Shown: positions 25,485-34,928, counted from the stretch's first letter. The stretch is 64,000 nt of DNA from Micromonospora sp. WMMD961 (GCF_029626145.1 NZ_JARUBJ010000002.1:1084501-1148500); one strand, 5' to 3'. Translations and numbers: made by a program. Notes: generated by a model from the sequence alone, not told the origin.

Positions 25485-26141
25485 TCAGCGCAGCGGAAGG
25501 ACGGCCGCGGTGCGGACCAGCCCGTCGGCGACGACGAACCGGCCGACGATGGTCGACGGCGGATCGTCGACGGTTGCCCCGTCCAGTCGGGCCGGTGCGA
25601 TCCGGGCGGTGAACGTACCCGCGTCCGGGTCGACGTCGAGCTGGGCGTCGCGGAAGCCCAACCACGTTCCGACGACCGGATACCAGACCTTGTAGACGGT
25701 CTCCTTGGCGCTGAACATGACGACCGGCCAGGAGGTGCCGCTGGGCAGCCCCGCGCAGAGGGCCTCCTCCTCGGGCAGCAGCACCATCCTGCGTACTCCC
25801 GGATCGATCTCGTGGTGTTGCTCGGCGTCCATTCCGACGGACCGGACGTCGGTGGTGAGCGCCGCCGCGGCGGCGCAGTAGCCGGTGGTGTGGGTGATGG
25901 TGCCGACCACCCCGGCGGGCCAGATGGGCGCGCGGTCGGCGGCGGCCGGCACGGCGGTCGGGGGCAGGCCGAGATCGGTCATGGCCCTGCGGGCGCACGA
26001 CCGGCCGGCGGCGAAGTCCCGCCGACGGGTCTCCACGGCCCGTTCGCCGAGGCACGCCTGCTCGGCGGGGAGCAGTTCGCCGAGCCAGTCGTCCGACCCG
26101 GCGACGGCAACCGCGACGGTCGAGGGAAACATGTCACGCAC
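25485..26141 (-). CDS. 4'-phosphopantetheinyl transferase (Sfp/EntD type)
   Basis: Transfers phosphopantetheine from CoA to carrier-protein serines of NRPS, PKS or siderophore systems. About 218 residues; the magnesium-binding VGMDAEQ and the catalytic FSAKETVYK motifs are intact, as is the N-terminal RRRDFAAGRSCARRAM region. GTG 26141 or ATG 26132 could start; neither has a strong Shine-Dalgarno. No NRPS/PKS gene is in the window, so it probably serves carriers elsewhere. Confidence 0.92.
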   Translation of the reverse strand: MRDMFPSTVAVAVAGSDDWLGELLPAEQACLGERAVETRRRDFAAGRSCARRAMTDLGLPPTAVPAAADRAPIWPAGVVGTITHTTGYCAAAAALTTDVRSVGMDAEQHHEIDPGVRRMVLLPEEEALCAGLPSGTSWPVVMFSAKETVYKVWYPVVGTWLGFRDAQLDVDPDAGTFTARIAPARLDGATVDDPPSTIVGRFVVADGLVRTAAVLPLR

Positions 26142-26342
26142 GGTGTCGGCCTACTGATTGGTAGTGGTGGAGTATGCGGTCAAGCGTCAAATTTCCGACT
26201 CCCACGACCGGAGAAGGTACCGCAAAGATGTATCACCGGAGGGACGCGCAGCGCCCTCTCTGATGGCTCCGGGGGGACCACCATCAACAACGTGCCGGGC
26301 ACGGCAGTCGCCCAGCCCCGTGGACATCTGGAAGGACGTGCG

Positions 26343-26612
26343 ATGACCGATGGTGCGGAACGGCCGGGGGTGCGGGTCGACGATCATGCCCCGAAGACCC
26401 CCTGCTGGAGCTGCGGCTCCTGCGGTGACGAGTGGCCGTGCGCGACCAAGCGCAGCCGGCTGCTGGCGGAGTACGGGGGTGACCGGGCGATGCTCAGCGT
26501 CTACCTGGGCTCCTGTCTCGCCGCTGCCACGGAGGATCTGCGAGCCGCGCCGGTGATGTCGCTCCAGGACCGGTTCATCGGCTGGTTGCCACGCGGTTCC
26601 CGGCGCGCCTGA
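26343..26612 (+). CDS. small Cys-rich protein, possible zinc binder (89 aa)
   Basis: An 89-residue protein with four cysteines in CWSCGSCGDEWPC, then a helical region ending LQDRFIGWLPR. Small actinobacterial proteins with a CxxC-x-x-WPC motif and a terminal RFLGW-like sequence are known, sometimes mislabelled flavin reductase; their function is unknown. ATG 26343 is preceded by GGAAGGA. It is divergent from the phosphopantetheinyl transferase with about 200 bases between. Zinc binding is inference. Confidence 0.7.
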   Translation: MTDGAERPGVRVDDHAPKTPCWSCGSCGDEWPCATKRSRLLAEYGGDRAMLSVYLGSCLAAATEDLRAAPVMSLQDRFIGWLPRGSRRA

Positions 26613-26660
26613 ACCGCTGGTGGCCCCGCTGCGGGCGGGGCCACCAGCGGCGCGGCTGGC

Positions 26661-27443
26661 TCAGCGACGCCGAGGCCGCCTGGTCACCGCGAAGCCGACC
26701 ACGCCGGCCACCGCGGCGAGCACGCCGCCGACGCCGGTCCAGACCCAGCGCGAGCCGAGATCCGGCAACCAGTCCGCCGGCGAGTCGGTCTCGTCGTCGG
26801 CCTCCGGATCGGCCACGGGTACGGCGTTGAGCACCGTGCCCGCCTTGGTGTTGGGCACCAGCGGTGCGGCCAACTCGCCGTCGTCGGCCGACGCTCCCCG
26901 GTCGGCGACTTCGCCGACCAGCAGGTCCACGTCGACAGGTGCTCCGAGATCCGGTTCGGGCAGGTCGGTCACGGAGAGCCGGATGACGTACGTGCCGGGC
27001 AGCGGGTCGGCCGACCAGGGCTCCGCCCACGGCCGCACCTCGCGCAACGTGCAGCCCAGCGACACTGTCGACGCCTTCGCGTCCACCGTCGGGGTCTGCG
27101 CCCCGGCGGTGCACGCCTGACGCCGGCGCAGCCCGTCGAAGACGTCGACGGTCCAGGTGGAGGCGCCGCTGCGCCCCTTCGGGAACGTGACGGTGGCGGT
27201 GATCTCGTGCACCTGACCGGCCGTGGCGGAGAACGCCCAGTAGAGGTGGTCGCCGATCGAGGCGTCCACCCGCACCGGCTGCCCGGCGGAGATCGGGGTG
27301 GCGGTGAGGAACGACGTGCCGGCCCGGTTCACCGGCGTGGCTCCCGGCGAGGGGGTCGGGGCGGCAACGGCGGCGGCGGGGACCAGAGCGGCCCCGCCGG
27401 CGGCGAGGAGTGCCGCCAGCGACCGGAACAGTGCGCGACGCAT
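26661..27443 (-). CDS. exported membrane-anchored protein, partner of VWA protein
   Basis: A 260-residue protein: signal peptide (MRRALFRSLAALLAAGGAAL ... AVAAP), an extracytoplasmic beta-rich domain with PPC-like features (GDHLYWAFSATAGQVHEITATV), two cysteines, and a C-terminal membrane helix (VWTGVGGVLAAVAGVVGFAV) with an Arg-rich tail. ATG 27443 overlaps the stop of the upstream VWA gene (TGATG), so the two are translationally coupled and probably act as a complex at the cell surface. Confidence 0.75.
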   Translation of the reverse strand: MRRALFRSLAALLAAGGAALVPAAAVAAPTPSPGATPVNRAGTSFLTATPISAGQPVRVDASIGDHLYWAFSATAGQVHEITATVTFPKGRSGASTWTVDVFDGLRRRQACTAGAQTPTVDAKASTVSLGCTLREVRPWAEPWSADPLPGTYVIRLSVTDLPEPDLGAPVDVDLLVGEVADRGASADDGELAAPLVPNTKAGTVLNAVPVADPEADDETDSPADWLPDLGSRWVWTGVGGVLAAVAGVVGFAVTRRPRRR

Positions 27444-28726
27444 CAGTTCTCCCTCCAGGTGGCGACCCACCAGCGGGTGAGCAGCCCGGCGAGCAGGCCG
27501 GTGATCAACCCGGCGACGGTGAGCAGGGCGAGCAGCACCCAACCCCGGCCGAGGTCCGGCCCGTCCGGAGCGGGCGCGGCGGCGACCACGTCGATGGTCA
27601 ACTCCACCGGCATGCCGGGGGTGGCCGCGGTGCCGGGGCGCGGGGCGAACGAGTTGCTCACCACCAGGCAGACGGTGGTGGGTTCGACGACCGGCGCCGA
27701 ACTCTCCGTCGTCTCCGCGGCATCCTCGTCATCGGCGGTGGCCGACCAGCGCAGCCCGGCGGAGAGCACGTCGGCGCGTCCGCTGCCGGCGTCCGCGCCC
27801 CGGACCAGTTCCCGGCCGTCCGCCGCGGTGGCCCGCAGCAGCACCCCGTAGTCCCGGTTCACCTGTCGGTCCAGTGCGATGCTCACCGACGCCCGCAGTT
27901 CCTGCCCGGGGCGTACCGGCACCCGGTAGTAGCGGTGCTCGGAGAACGCCTCCCGGTCGGCGTAGACGCCGGGGGCGAGCAGTGGCGCCGAGTCGCAGGC
28001 GTTCGCGCCGCCGACCACCGTCGGGGCGCGGGTGTGCGTGTCGCCGGCCCGCTCGACGAGCTGTTTGATCCGTCCGGTCAGCTCCTCGGCGCTCTGCGCG
28101 GCGGTGTAGGTGCCTCCGGTCGCGCTGGCGATGCAGAGCAACTGCCGGCGGACCTTCTCGTCGGGGGCCAGGCCGAGGGTGTCGACGACCAGACTCGTGC
28201 CCTGGGCGGCCAGCTCGCGGGCCACCTCGCACGGGTCCGGCGGGGCGCAGGTGTCCTCGCCGTCGGTGATCAGCACGATCCGACGGGTGGTGGCCCCGCT
28301 GCCCAGGTCCTCTGCGGCGGAACGCAGTGCGAGGCCGACGGGTGTGAATCCGGTCGGCCGGAGCGTCGCCACCGCCGCCTTGGCCGCGGTCCGGTCCACC
28401 GGGCCGACCGGCACGATCTGCTGGGTGTCCTGGCAGCCGACCTTCTTGTCCTTACCTTGGTAGGTTGCGCCGAGCACCCGGATACCGAGCTGGGTCTCCT
28501 CCGGCAGCGCGTCCACCACCTCGTTGAAGGCCTGCTGGGCGACGGAGATCCGGCTGCGTCCGTCGATGTCGGCGGCGCGCATCGAGCCACTGACGTCCAG
28601 CACCAGTTCGACCCGGGGTGGCTCGGGCGCCGGCTCCTCGTCGGCCCATGCCGGGGCCGGCCCGGTCAGCGCGGTGGTCGCCAGCAGTCCGAGAAGGACA
28701 GCCGTCGGTCGTCTGAAGTTGATCAC
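27443..28726 (-). CDS. secreted VWA-domain membrane-anchored protein
   Basis: A 427-residue protein with an N-terminal signal segment (RRPTAVLLGLLATTALTG ... AWADEE), a von Willebrand A domain with the MIDAS motif DVSGS, a Thr and ITDGEDT, an extracytoplasmic C-terminal domain, and a final membrane helix. VWA domains bind protein ligands through a metal ion. GTG 28726 (VINFRRP) is the start closest to the signal sequence. First gene of the pair with the 26661-27443 product. Confidence 0.8.
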   Translation of the reverse strand: MINFRRPTAVLLGLLATTALTGPAPAWADEEPAPEPPRVELVLDVSGSMRAADIDGRSRISVAQQAFNEVVDALPEETQLGIRVLGATYQGKDKKVGCQDTQQIVPVGPVDRTAAKAAVATLRPTGFTPVGLALRSAAEDLGSGATTRRIVLITDGEDTCAPPDPCEVARELAAQGTSLVVDTLGLAPDEKVRRQLLCIASATGGTYTAAQSAEELTGRIKQLVERAGDTHTRAPTVVGGANACDSAPLLAPGVYADREAFSEHRYYRVPVRPGQELRASVSIALDRQVNRDYGVLLRATAADGRELVRGADAGSGRADVLSAGLRWSATADDEDAAETTESSAPVVEPTTVCLVVSNSFAPRPGTAATPGMPVELTIDVVAAAPAPDGPDLGRGWVLLALLTVAGLITGLLAGLLTRWWVATWREN

Positions 28727-28963
28727 GGCCAGCAGTGTAGTGAGATCCACTTTGGATGATCGTTTGGGTGGTGGAGATCGAGCGCCGATACCCGTCGAGC
28801 AGGCCGCCGACCGCCTCTGACCGGGTGTATCCGCGCTCTGGGTCCACGCCAGGTCACCCTCGGTCAACGGTGGGAGGCAAGGTGGCGGCCCGGCTGTCAA
28901 CCGTCGGAAATCTGACCCAAGTCGACCCGTTGTGCCGGTGGTGCGCGGTGGTTAAGCTCTTCA
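28727..28963. other. intergenic region upstream of the VWA gene
   Basis: No gene is supported. It contains the leftward VWA promoter region and, near 28930-28957, TTGTGC and TTAAGC spaced by 16 bases, a possible rightward promoter for the hairpin transcript that follows. Confidence 0.5.
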
Positions 28964-29060
28964 TGCGCGCCCCAATCGCCCGCTTCCCCCGTGGCAGGCG
29001 ATCGGGGCGCGCGTCTTTGTCAGAAGGGCCCGCACGCTTCGGCGTGCGGGCCCTTCTTCC
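28964..29060 (+). ncRNA. candidate small RNA with two strong hairpins
   Basis: Two stable hairpins follow a possible promoter (TTGTGC 28930-28935, TTAAGC 28952-28957). Hairpin 1: 28965-28980 pairs with 28997-29012 (one mismatch in 16) around a 16-base loop containing CCCCC. Hairpin 2: 29022-29037 pairs perfectly with 29042-29057 around TTCG, followed by TCC. A C-rich loop ahead of a terminator recalls actinobacterial 6C RNA, but only one C-run is visible. Alternatively, these are only terminators, the second serving the convergent pmt gene. Confidence 0.45.
29022..29057. terminator. perfect 16-base stem terminator
   Basis: AGAAGGGCCCGCACGC and its exact complement enclose a TTCG tetraloop, 35 bases beyond the pmt stop codon. 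It can act on both strands. Confidence 0.85.
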
Positions 29061-29092
29061 GTCGCGCTGTGCGGCGCGTCGCCTGTCGATGC

Positions 29093-30802
29093 TTATATCC
29101 ACCGACCGTCGAGCCACATCCGGGACAGCCAGTCCGAGTACGGAATCACCTTGCCGACGAAGATCGGATAGAAGTACGCGAAGCAGAGCGCCACCAGCAG
29201 CACGTACGCCCCCGCCGCGATGCTGCCCACCAGTCGACGCTCGTAACTCGGGTCACCGGGCACCAGCGGCGCCACCGTACCCACGTCACCCCCGGCGGGC
29301 GCGATCAGCGCGCCCAGCACGTACACCACGGCCAGCACCAGGAACGGCACCGCCGGTGCGGCGTAGAACGAGAACATCGTCCGGCCGTCGAGGGCGAACC
29401 AGAACCAGGGCAGCAGCCCGGCGGCGACGGTGAGCAGGATCGCGCCGGCCCGCCAGTCCCGACGGGCCAGGCCCAGCCAGGCCAGCGCGACCAGGGCGGG
29501 CAGGAACGACCACCAGAGCAGCGGGGTGCCGAGCAGCAGGATCTCGGAGGCGCAGGTCGGCGCGCCGCAGGTGCCGTCGCTGGCGTAGTGGAACGCCACC
29601 GGACGACCGAGCAGCAGCCACTGCCACGGCCACGACTGGTATTTGTGCGCATCGTCGAGTTGGGCGTGGAACCCGTAGGCCGCGCGGTGGTATTCGAAGA
29701 GGTTGATCAGCGGGCCGATCACCGGGCGGTCGCTGAGCGGGGCACTCGGATAGGCCGACGCGAGCCGGTAGTAACCGTCGTCGGTGATCAACCAGCCCGA
29801 CCAGGTGGCGAGGTAGGTGCCCACCATGAGCACGCCGGCGAGCACCAGCCAGGGCAACTCGTCGAGCAGGGTGTCCCGCCAGGGCCGGCGTACCCCCGCC
29901 GAGCGGCGGACGCCGACCTCCCAGAAGAGCACCAGCAGCGCGAAGGCCGGGACGAAATACAGTGCGCTCCACTTCACCGCACAGGCGCAGCCGATCAGCA
30001 CCCCGGCCGCCAGCCGCCACCACGGCCAGGTGCGCCAACCGGTCGGCGGGCGGCCGGCCCGGCCCGGCAGGCCCGGATCGAGCCCGTCGTCCAGAGCCCG
30101 CGCCCAGCGGCGACGGCGGGCGTCCCGATCGAGCACCAACGCGCCGAACGCGGCCAGCACGAAGAAGAGCAGGAAGATGTCGAGCAGCGCCGCGCGGGAC
30201 AGCACCAGGTGGAAGCCGTCCAGGGCGAGCAGCAGGCCCGCCGCGCAGCCGAGCACCGTCGAGCGGAACATCCGCCGACCGATGCGGACCAGCAGCAGCA
30301 CCGATAGCGTGCCGATCACCGCCGCCGAGAATCGCCAGCCGAACGCCGGCGCGGTGGTCATCAGGTGCCCGGGGACGGAGACCTTGGACTCGGCGTCCTG
30401 GTAGCCGAAGGCCCACTCGCCGAGGCCGATCAGCCACTTGCCCAGCGGCGGGTGCACCACGTACGACGGGACGTTGTCCTTGTAGTTCCACTCCACGCCG
30501 CGGGAGATCAGCCCGTAGGCGTCCTTGGCGTAGTACGTCTCGTCGAAGACCTTGCCCCTCGGGCTGGACAGCCCGACGAAGCGCAGGATCGCCGCGATGG
30601 CCACCACGACTGCCGTGGCCAGCCAGGAGAACCGGTCTGCCTGGGTGTCGACGGTGGCGAACCGTCGCCGGAGGGCGGCGGCCACCCCGCCGCCCTCGGC
30701 GCTCGGTGCCGCCGGCTCCTGGGTGGGGCTGGGCTCGCTCGTCACCTGGATCATCTTGTCCGGATCGGCGCTCGGGCTCTGCGCTGTCGACGCACTCGTC
30801 AC
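29093..30802 (-). CDS. pmt: dolichyl-phosphate-mannose-protein mannosyltransferase
   Basis: Membrane glycosyltransferase that O-mannosylates exported proteins using polyprenyl-phosphomannose. About 569 residues with around 11 membrane helices. The catalytic Asp-Glu pair is in KVFDETYYAKDAYG (D87, E88), followed by YVVHPPLGKWLIGLGEW in the first luminal loop. Length and motifs match Rv1002c. GTG 30802 (VTSASTAQS) is preferred; upstream sequence is the rsmI promoter. Divergent from rsmI, the same arrangement as in M. tuberculosis. Confidence 0.93.
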   Translation of the reverse strand: MTSASTAQSPSADPDKMIQVTSEPSPTQEPAAPSAEGGGVAAALRRRFATVDTQADRFSWLATAVVVAIAAILRFVGLSSPRGKVFDETYYAKDAYGLISRGVEWNYKDNVPSYVVHPPLGKWLIGLGEWAFGYQDAESKVSVPGHLMTTAPAFGWRFSAAVIGTLSVLLLVRIGRRMFRSTVLGCAAGLLLALDGFHLVLSRAALLDIFLLFFVLAAFGALVLDRDARRRRWARALDDGLDPGLPGRAGRPPTGWRTWPWWRLAAGVLIGCACAVKWSALYFVPAFALLVLFWEVGVRRSAGVRRPWRDTLLDELPWLVLAGVLMVGTYLATWSGWLITDDGYYRLASAYPSAPLSDRPVIGPLINLFEYHRAAYGFHAQLDDAHKYQSWPWQWLLLGRPVAFHYASDGTCGAPTCASEILLLGTPLLWWSFLPALVALAWLGLARRDWRAGAILLTVAAGLLPWFWFALDGRTMFSFYAAPAVPFLVLAVVYVLGALIAPAGGDVGTVAPLVPGDPSYERRLVGSIAAGAYVLLVALCFAYFYPIFVGKVIPYSDWLSRMWLDGRWI

Positions 30803-30885
30803 CCGGCGATCGTAGGCTGCCAAGGTGTCCGGTGGCGTCCGTCGTCCCTGATACCGGTATCCCCAGTAATGAAGGAGACGAATTC

Positions 30886-31734
30886 GTGGGTGAAATGTCC
30901 GAAGTTGGGCGCCTGATTCTGCTCGGTGCTCCACTCGGCAACCCCGCCGACGCCTCGGCCCGACTCCGGGAGGTGCTGAGTAGCGCCGACGTGGTCGCCG
31001 CCGAGGACACCCGCCGGCTCACCCGGCTGGCCCGCGACCTCGACATCACCGTCGGCGGTCGCATCGTCTCCTACTTCGAGGGCAACGAGGAGCGGCGCAC
31101 CCCCGAGCTGGTCGAGGCCATCCTCGGCGGGTACGTGGTGGCGCTGGTCACCGACGGGGGGATGCCCAGCGTCTCCGACCCCGGCTACCGGCTGGTCCGT
31201 GCCACCTTGGATGTCGGGGCGCCGGTCACGGTCGCCCCGGGGCCGAGCGCGGTCACCACCGCGCTGGCCGTCTCCGGGCTGCCCTGCGACCGGTTCTGCT
31301 TCGAGGGCTTCCTGCCCCGCACCCCCGGCGGGCGACGATCCCGGCTTCGCGCGCTCGCCGCCGAGGAGCGCACCCTGGTCTTCTTCGAGGCGCCGCACCG
31401 GATCGGGGCGACACTCACCGACCTGGCCGACGCGTTCGGGGCGGACCGGCCGGCCGCGCTCTGCCGCGAACTCACCAAGACCTACGAGGAGGTGCTCCGC
31501 CGCCCGCTCGGCGAGCTGGCCCGGTGGGCCGCCGAGGGGGACCCGCGCGGAGAGATCACCCTGGTGGTGGCCGGAGCACCGGTGACCGTCCCGGAACGCC
31601 CGGACGACGACACCCTGCGCGCGGCGGTCGCCGAGCGGGAGGCCGCCGGCCGGTCCCGCCGCGACGCCATCACCGAGGTCGCCACCGAGTACGCGCTGCG
31701 CCGCCGGGACGTCTACACGATCGTGCACAGCTGA
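30886..31734 (+). CDS. rsmI: 16S rRNA 2'-O-methyltransferase RsmI
   Basis: Methylates the ribose of C1402 in 16S rRNA with SAM. About 282 residues of the tetrapyrrole methylase fold: LILLGAPLGNPADASAR at the start, VAAEDTRRL, ALVTDGGMPSVSDPG and VAPGPSAVTTALAVSGLP are conserved blocks. GTG 30886 (VGEMSEVGRL) lies 8 bases after AAGGAG 30872-30877; ATG 30895 is too far. Divergent from pmt. Confidence 0.93.
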   Translation: MGEMSEVGRLILLGAPLGNPADASARLREVLSSADVVAAEDTRRLTRLARDLDITVGGRIVSYFEGNEERRTPELVEAILGGYVVALVTDGGMPSVSDPGYRLVRATLDVGAPVTVAPGPSAVTTALAVSGLPCDRFCFEGFLPRTPGGRRSRLRALAAEERTLVFFEAPHRIGATLTDLADAFGADRPAALCRELTKTYEEVLRRPLGELARWAAEGDPRGEITLVVAGAPVTVPERPDDDTLRAAVAEREAAGRSRRDAITEVATEYALRRRDVYTIVHS

Positions 31735-31838
31735 ACCGTCGACGGGGTCAAGATCCGCGCCACGTCGGGGATGCCGCTGTCCCCAGGGCACCCGGAGGCG
31801 GCACCCTCGCGGTAGTTGCACGGATCTCGGCGGCGTGC

Positions 31839-32966
31839 TCACCAGGCGGCGACCAGGAAGCCGACGGTGATCAGCACGGGTCCGGCGACGGCAGCGGTCA
31901 CGGCCCAGCGGCGGTGCCGACGGCCGGGCAGCCGGGCCGACCCGGTCCACCGGACGATGCCGGCGGTGCAGCCCAGCACCACCAGCAGACCGGGCAGCCA
32001 GCGCAGATGCCGGCCCACGCCGGTGTCCGCGTACGCGGTGGTGGCGTCCGGACCGGTCATCCGGGCCGACAGCGGTGTGCCGCCCGCGTTCGCGATGGCG
32101 GGCACGCCGCTCACCCGTACGCCGTGCGCGATGAACCGCCCGTCCTGCGCGGTGAACGTCCCCCGGCACCGCTGGGTGAGCCCGTCGCCGGTGCAGTCGT
32201 CGATCACCACTGTGCCCACCCGGGCGTGCCCGACCGCGAGCCAGAACGGGCCTGCGCTGACCCAGGCGAAGAAGGCTGCGACCAGGCTCAGCGCCACCAG
32301 CGCGGCGAGGCCGGGCAGCGGATCGGGCGGCGGGGCCGACCGGCCCGGTGACCGGCGTCTTGTCGGGCGGAGGTCCGGGTCCCGGTCCGGCGCCGGATCC
32401 TCCCGGACCGGGGTGCCGTCCCAGTGCACCTCCTCGATCGGTGCCCAGAAGGCGTCGTCACCGTCCGGGGTGTCACCGTCGGCCCGTCGGCCGCGGTGCC
32501 GTCGGCCCTGCTGCCGGACGGGTACTCGACGCGGTATCGCGTCTACCGGCGCCCCGGTGGTCGGTTCCACCTCGACGGCCTCGGTGGCCGCGACCGCCGA
32601 GCCGACGGTCGGGCCCGGAGGGCTCGGCCGGGCCGGGCTTGGCACGGGTGCCGCCGGGCTCGGCCGGGCCGGGGTGGGTGTCGGCGCGCCCGGCGTGGGC
32701 CGGGCCGGGGTGGCGGCATGTCCCGCCGGCCGGGTCTGTTGCCTCTCCGGCCGGTCGGCCCCGGCCCGCTTGGCCGGGCTCGGTCGTGGGCTGGGACCGG
32801 GTCGTGCCGCGGAAGCCGGGTCCGTGCCGGGCACCAGCCGGGGTTGGGGCGCGACCCCGGCACCCCGGGGCGAGGCCGGATCGGAGCCGGGGTCGTCGTC
32901 GACCGCCGGCCCGCTGGGACGGTCCTCGTGGTCCCGTGCCGCTCGTCTGCCAGTCACGACGTTCAT
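31839..32966 (-). CDS. disordered membrane protein of unknown function
   Basis: A 375-residue protein: about 200 residues of low-complexity Pro/Ala/Arg sequence with repeated PARPSPA/PARPTPG units, then a membrane helix (LAALVALSLVAAFFAWVSAGP), an extracytoplasmic region with two Cys (DDCTGDG, QRCRGTF), and two C-terminal helices. ATG 32966 (MNVVTGRRAARD) is chosen because upstream residues look non-coding. No family recognised. It converges on rsmI and is divergent from metG. Confidence 0.65.
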   Translation of the reverse strand: MNVVTGRRAARDHEDRPSGPAVDDDPGSDPASPRGAGVAPQPRLVPGTDPASAARPGPSPRPSPAKRAGADRPERQQTRPAGHAATPARPTPGAPTPTPARPSPAAPVPSPARPSPPGPTVGSAVAATEAVEVEPTTGAPVDAIPRRVPVRQQGRRHRGRRADGDTPDGDDAFWAPIEEVHWDGTPVREDPAPDRDPDLRPTRRRSPGRSAPPPDPLPGLAALVALSLVAAFFAWVSAGPFWLAVGHARVGTVVIDDCTGDGLTQRCRGTFTAQDGRFIAHGVRVSGVPAIANAGGTPLSARMTGPDATTAYADTGVGRHLRWLPGLLVVLGCTAGIVRWTGSARLPGRRHRRWAVTAAVAGPVLITVGFLVAAW

Positions 32967-33115
32967 TGCACACCGGTCCGGAGGGCGGAACGGGCAGCTT
33001 GACCGCGTGTCGGCGACAAATCGGACCAATGGTCGAGGTGGTCGGCCCGGTCCGCTGACGCGGCACCCCCTATTGGTTCGCGGGCGCACCGGACGGGTCA
33101 CTAGGCTTGCTGCTC

Positions 33116-34918
33116 ATGAGTCACGTTCTCGCGGCAGTGGCCTGGCCGTACGCCAACGGCCCCCGCCACATCGGCCACGTCTCCGGTTTCGGCGTTCCCT
33201 CCGACGTCTTCGCCCGGTACATGCGGATGGCCGGTCACGACGTGCTCATGGTCTCCGGCACCGACGAGCACGGCACCCCGATCCAGGTGCAGGCCGACGC
33301 CGACGGGGTCACCCCGCGCGAGCTGGCCGACCGGTACAACAGGGTGATCGTCGAGGACCTGCACGGTCTCGGTCTCTCCTACGACCTGTTCACCCGCACC
33401 ACCACCCGCAACCACTACGCGGTGGTGCAGGAGTTGTTCGAGGGGATGTACCGCAACGGCTACATCGTGCCGAAGACCACCATGGGTGCCATCTCCCCGT
33501 CCACCGGGCGCACCCTGCCCGACCGCTACATCGAGGGCACCTGCCCGATCTGCGGGTACGACAGCGCCCGGGGCGACCAGTGCGACAACTGCGGCAACCA
33601 GCTCGACCCGATCGACCTGATCAACCCGAAGTCGCGGATCAACGGGGAAACCCCGAAGTTCGTCGAGACCGAGCACTTCTTCCTGGACCTGCCCGCCCTG
33701 GCCGAGGTGCTGCGGCAGTGGCTGGACACCCGCGAGGGGTGGCGGCCCAACGTGCTGCGGTTCTCCCGCAACCTGCTCGACGACCTCCAGCCCCGGGCGA
33801 TCACCCGCGACCTGGAGTGGGGCGTGCCGATCCCACTCGACGGCTGGCGGGATCGCCCGGACAAGCGGATCTACGTCTGGTTCGACGCGGTGATCGGCTA
33901 CCTGTCCGCCTCGATCGAGTGGGCCCGCCGCTCCGGCGACCCGGAGGCGTGGCGGAAGTACTGGTCCGCCGACGGGGAGGGTAAGGACGCCCGGTCCTAC
34001 TACTTCATGGGCAAGGACAACATCGTCTTCCACTCGGTGATCTGGCCGGCGCTGCTCTCCGGCTACTCCGGCGAGGGCTCCCGCGACGGTGAGCCGGGCG
34101 AGCTGGGCCGGCTCAACCTGCCCACCGAGGTCGTGTCGAGTGAGTACCTGACGATGGAGGGGCGCAAGTTCTCCTCGTCCCGCAAGGTGGTCATCTACGT
34201 CCGCGACTTCCTGGAGCGCTACGACGCCGACGCGCTGCGCTACTTCATCGCCGCCGCCGGCCCGGAGAGCAACGACACCGACTTCACCTGGGCCGAGTTC
34301 CTGCGCCGCAACAACGACGAGCTGGTCGCCGGCTGGGGCAACCTGGTCAACCGGTCCGTCTCGATGGCGGCGAAGAACTTCGGCGCGATCCCGCCGGTCG
34401 ACCCGGCCGGGCTCACCGACGCCGACGAGGCGCTGCTCGCGGTGGCCCGGGCCGGGTTCGCCACGGTCGGCGACCTGATCGGCCGGCACCGGCAGAAGCA
34501 GGCCATCGGTGAGGCCATGAAGGTGGTCGCCGAGGCCAACAAGTATCTGTCCGAGCAGGCGCCGTGGAAGCTCAAGGACGAGGCGGACAAGCCCCGGATG
34601 GGCACCATCCTGCACGTCGCCCTCCAGGTGATCAGCGACGCCAACACGCTGCTCACCCCGTTCCTGCCGCACTCCGCGCAGCAGGTGCACGAGCTGCTCG
34701 GCGGCACCGGTGTGCACGCCCCGATGCCCGTCATCGAGCAGGTCGACGACCTGGACGGCGGCCCGGCGTACCCCGTGCTCACCGGTGACTACACCGTCGG
34801 CGCGCGCTGGGAGTCGGTGCCCATCGAGGCGGGCCGGCCGCTGGCGGCGCCGAAGCCGGTGTTCCGCAAGCTCGACCCGTCGATCGTCGACGAGGAACTG
34901 GCCCGGCTGGCGGGCTGA
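33116..34918 (+). CDS. metG: methionyl-tRNA synthetase
   Basis: Charges tRNA-Met with methionine. The 600-residue class I enzyme has the HIGH motif (YANGPRHIGHVSGF), a zinc knuckle (CPICGYDSARGDQCDNCG) and the KMSKS equivalent KFSSSR. The C-terminal tRNA-binding EMAP domain is absent, normal for this subtype. ATG 33116 is preferred to TTG 33107. A 15-base perfect terminator hairpin follows at 34929-34961. Confidence 0.97.
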   Translation: MSHVLAAVAWPYANGPRHIGHVSGFGVPSDVFARYMRMAGHDVLMVSGTDEHGTPIQVQADADGVTPRELADRYNRVIVEDLHGLGLSYDLFTRTTTRNHYAVVQELFEGMYRNGYIVPKTTMGAISPSTGRTLPDRYIEGTCPICGYDSARGDQCDNCGNQLDPIDLINPKSRINGETPKFVETEHFFLDLPALAEVLRQWLDTREGWRPNVLRFSRNLLDDLQPRAITRDLEWGVPIPLDGWRDRPDKRIYVWFDAVIGYLSASIEWARRSGDPEAWRKYWSADGEGKDARSYYFMGKDNIVFHSVIWPALLSGYSGEGSRDGEPGELGRLNLPTEVVSSEYLTMEGRKFSSSRKVVIYVRDFLERYDADALRYFIAAAGPESNDTDFTWAEFLRRNNDELVAGWGNLVNRSVSMAAKNFGAIPPVDPAGLTDADEALLAVARAGFATVGDLIGRHRQKQAIGEAMKVVAEANKYLSEQAPWKLKDEADKPRMGTILHVALQVISDANTLLTPFLPHSAQQVHELLGGTGVHAPMPVIEQVDDLDGGPAYPVLTGDYTVGARWESVPIEAGRPLAAPKPVFRKLDPSIVDEELARLAG

Positions 34919-34928
34919 ACGCACCAGG

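Noticed and set aside
33101..34924. 607-codon minus-strand ORF
   Set aside because: Antisense shadow of metG.
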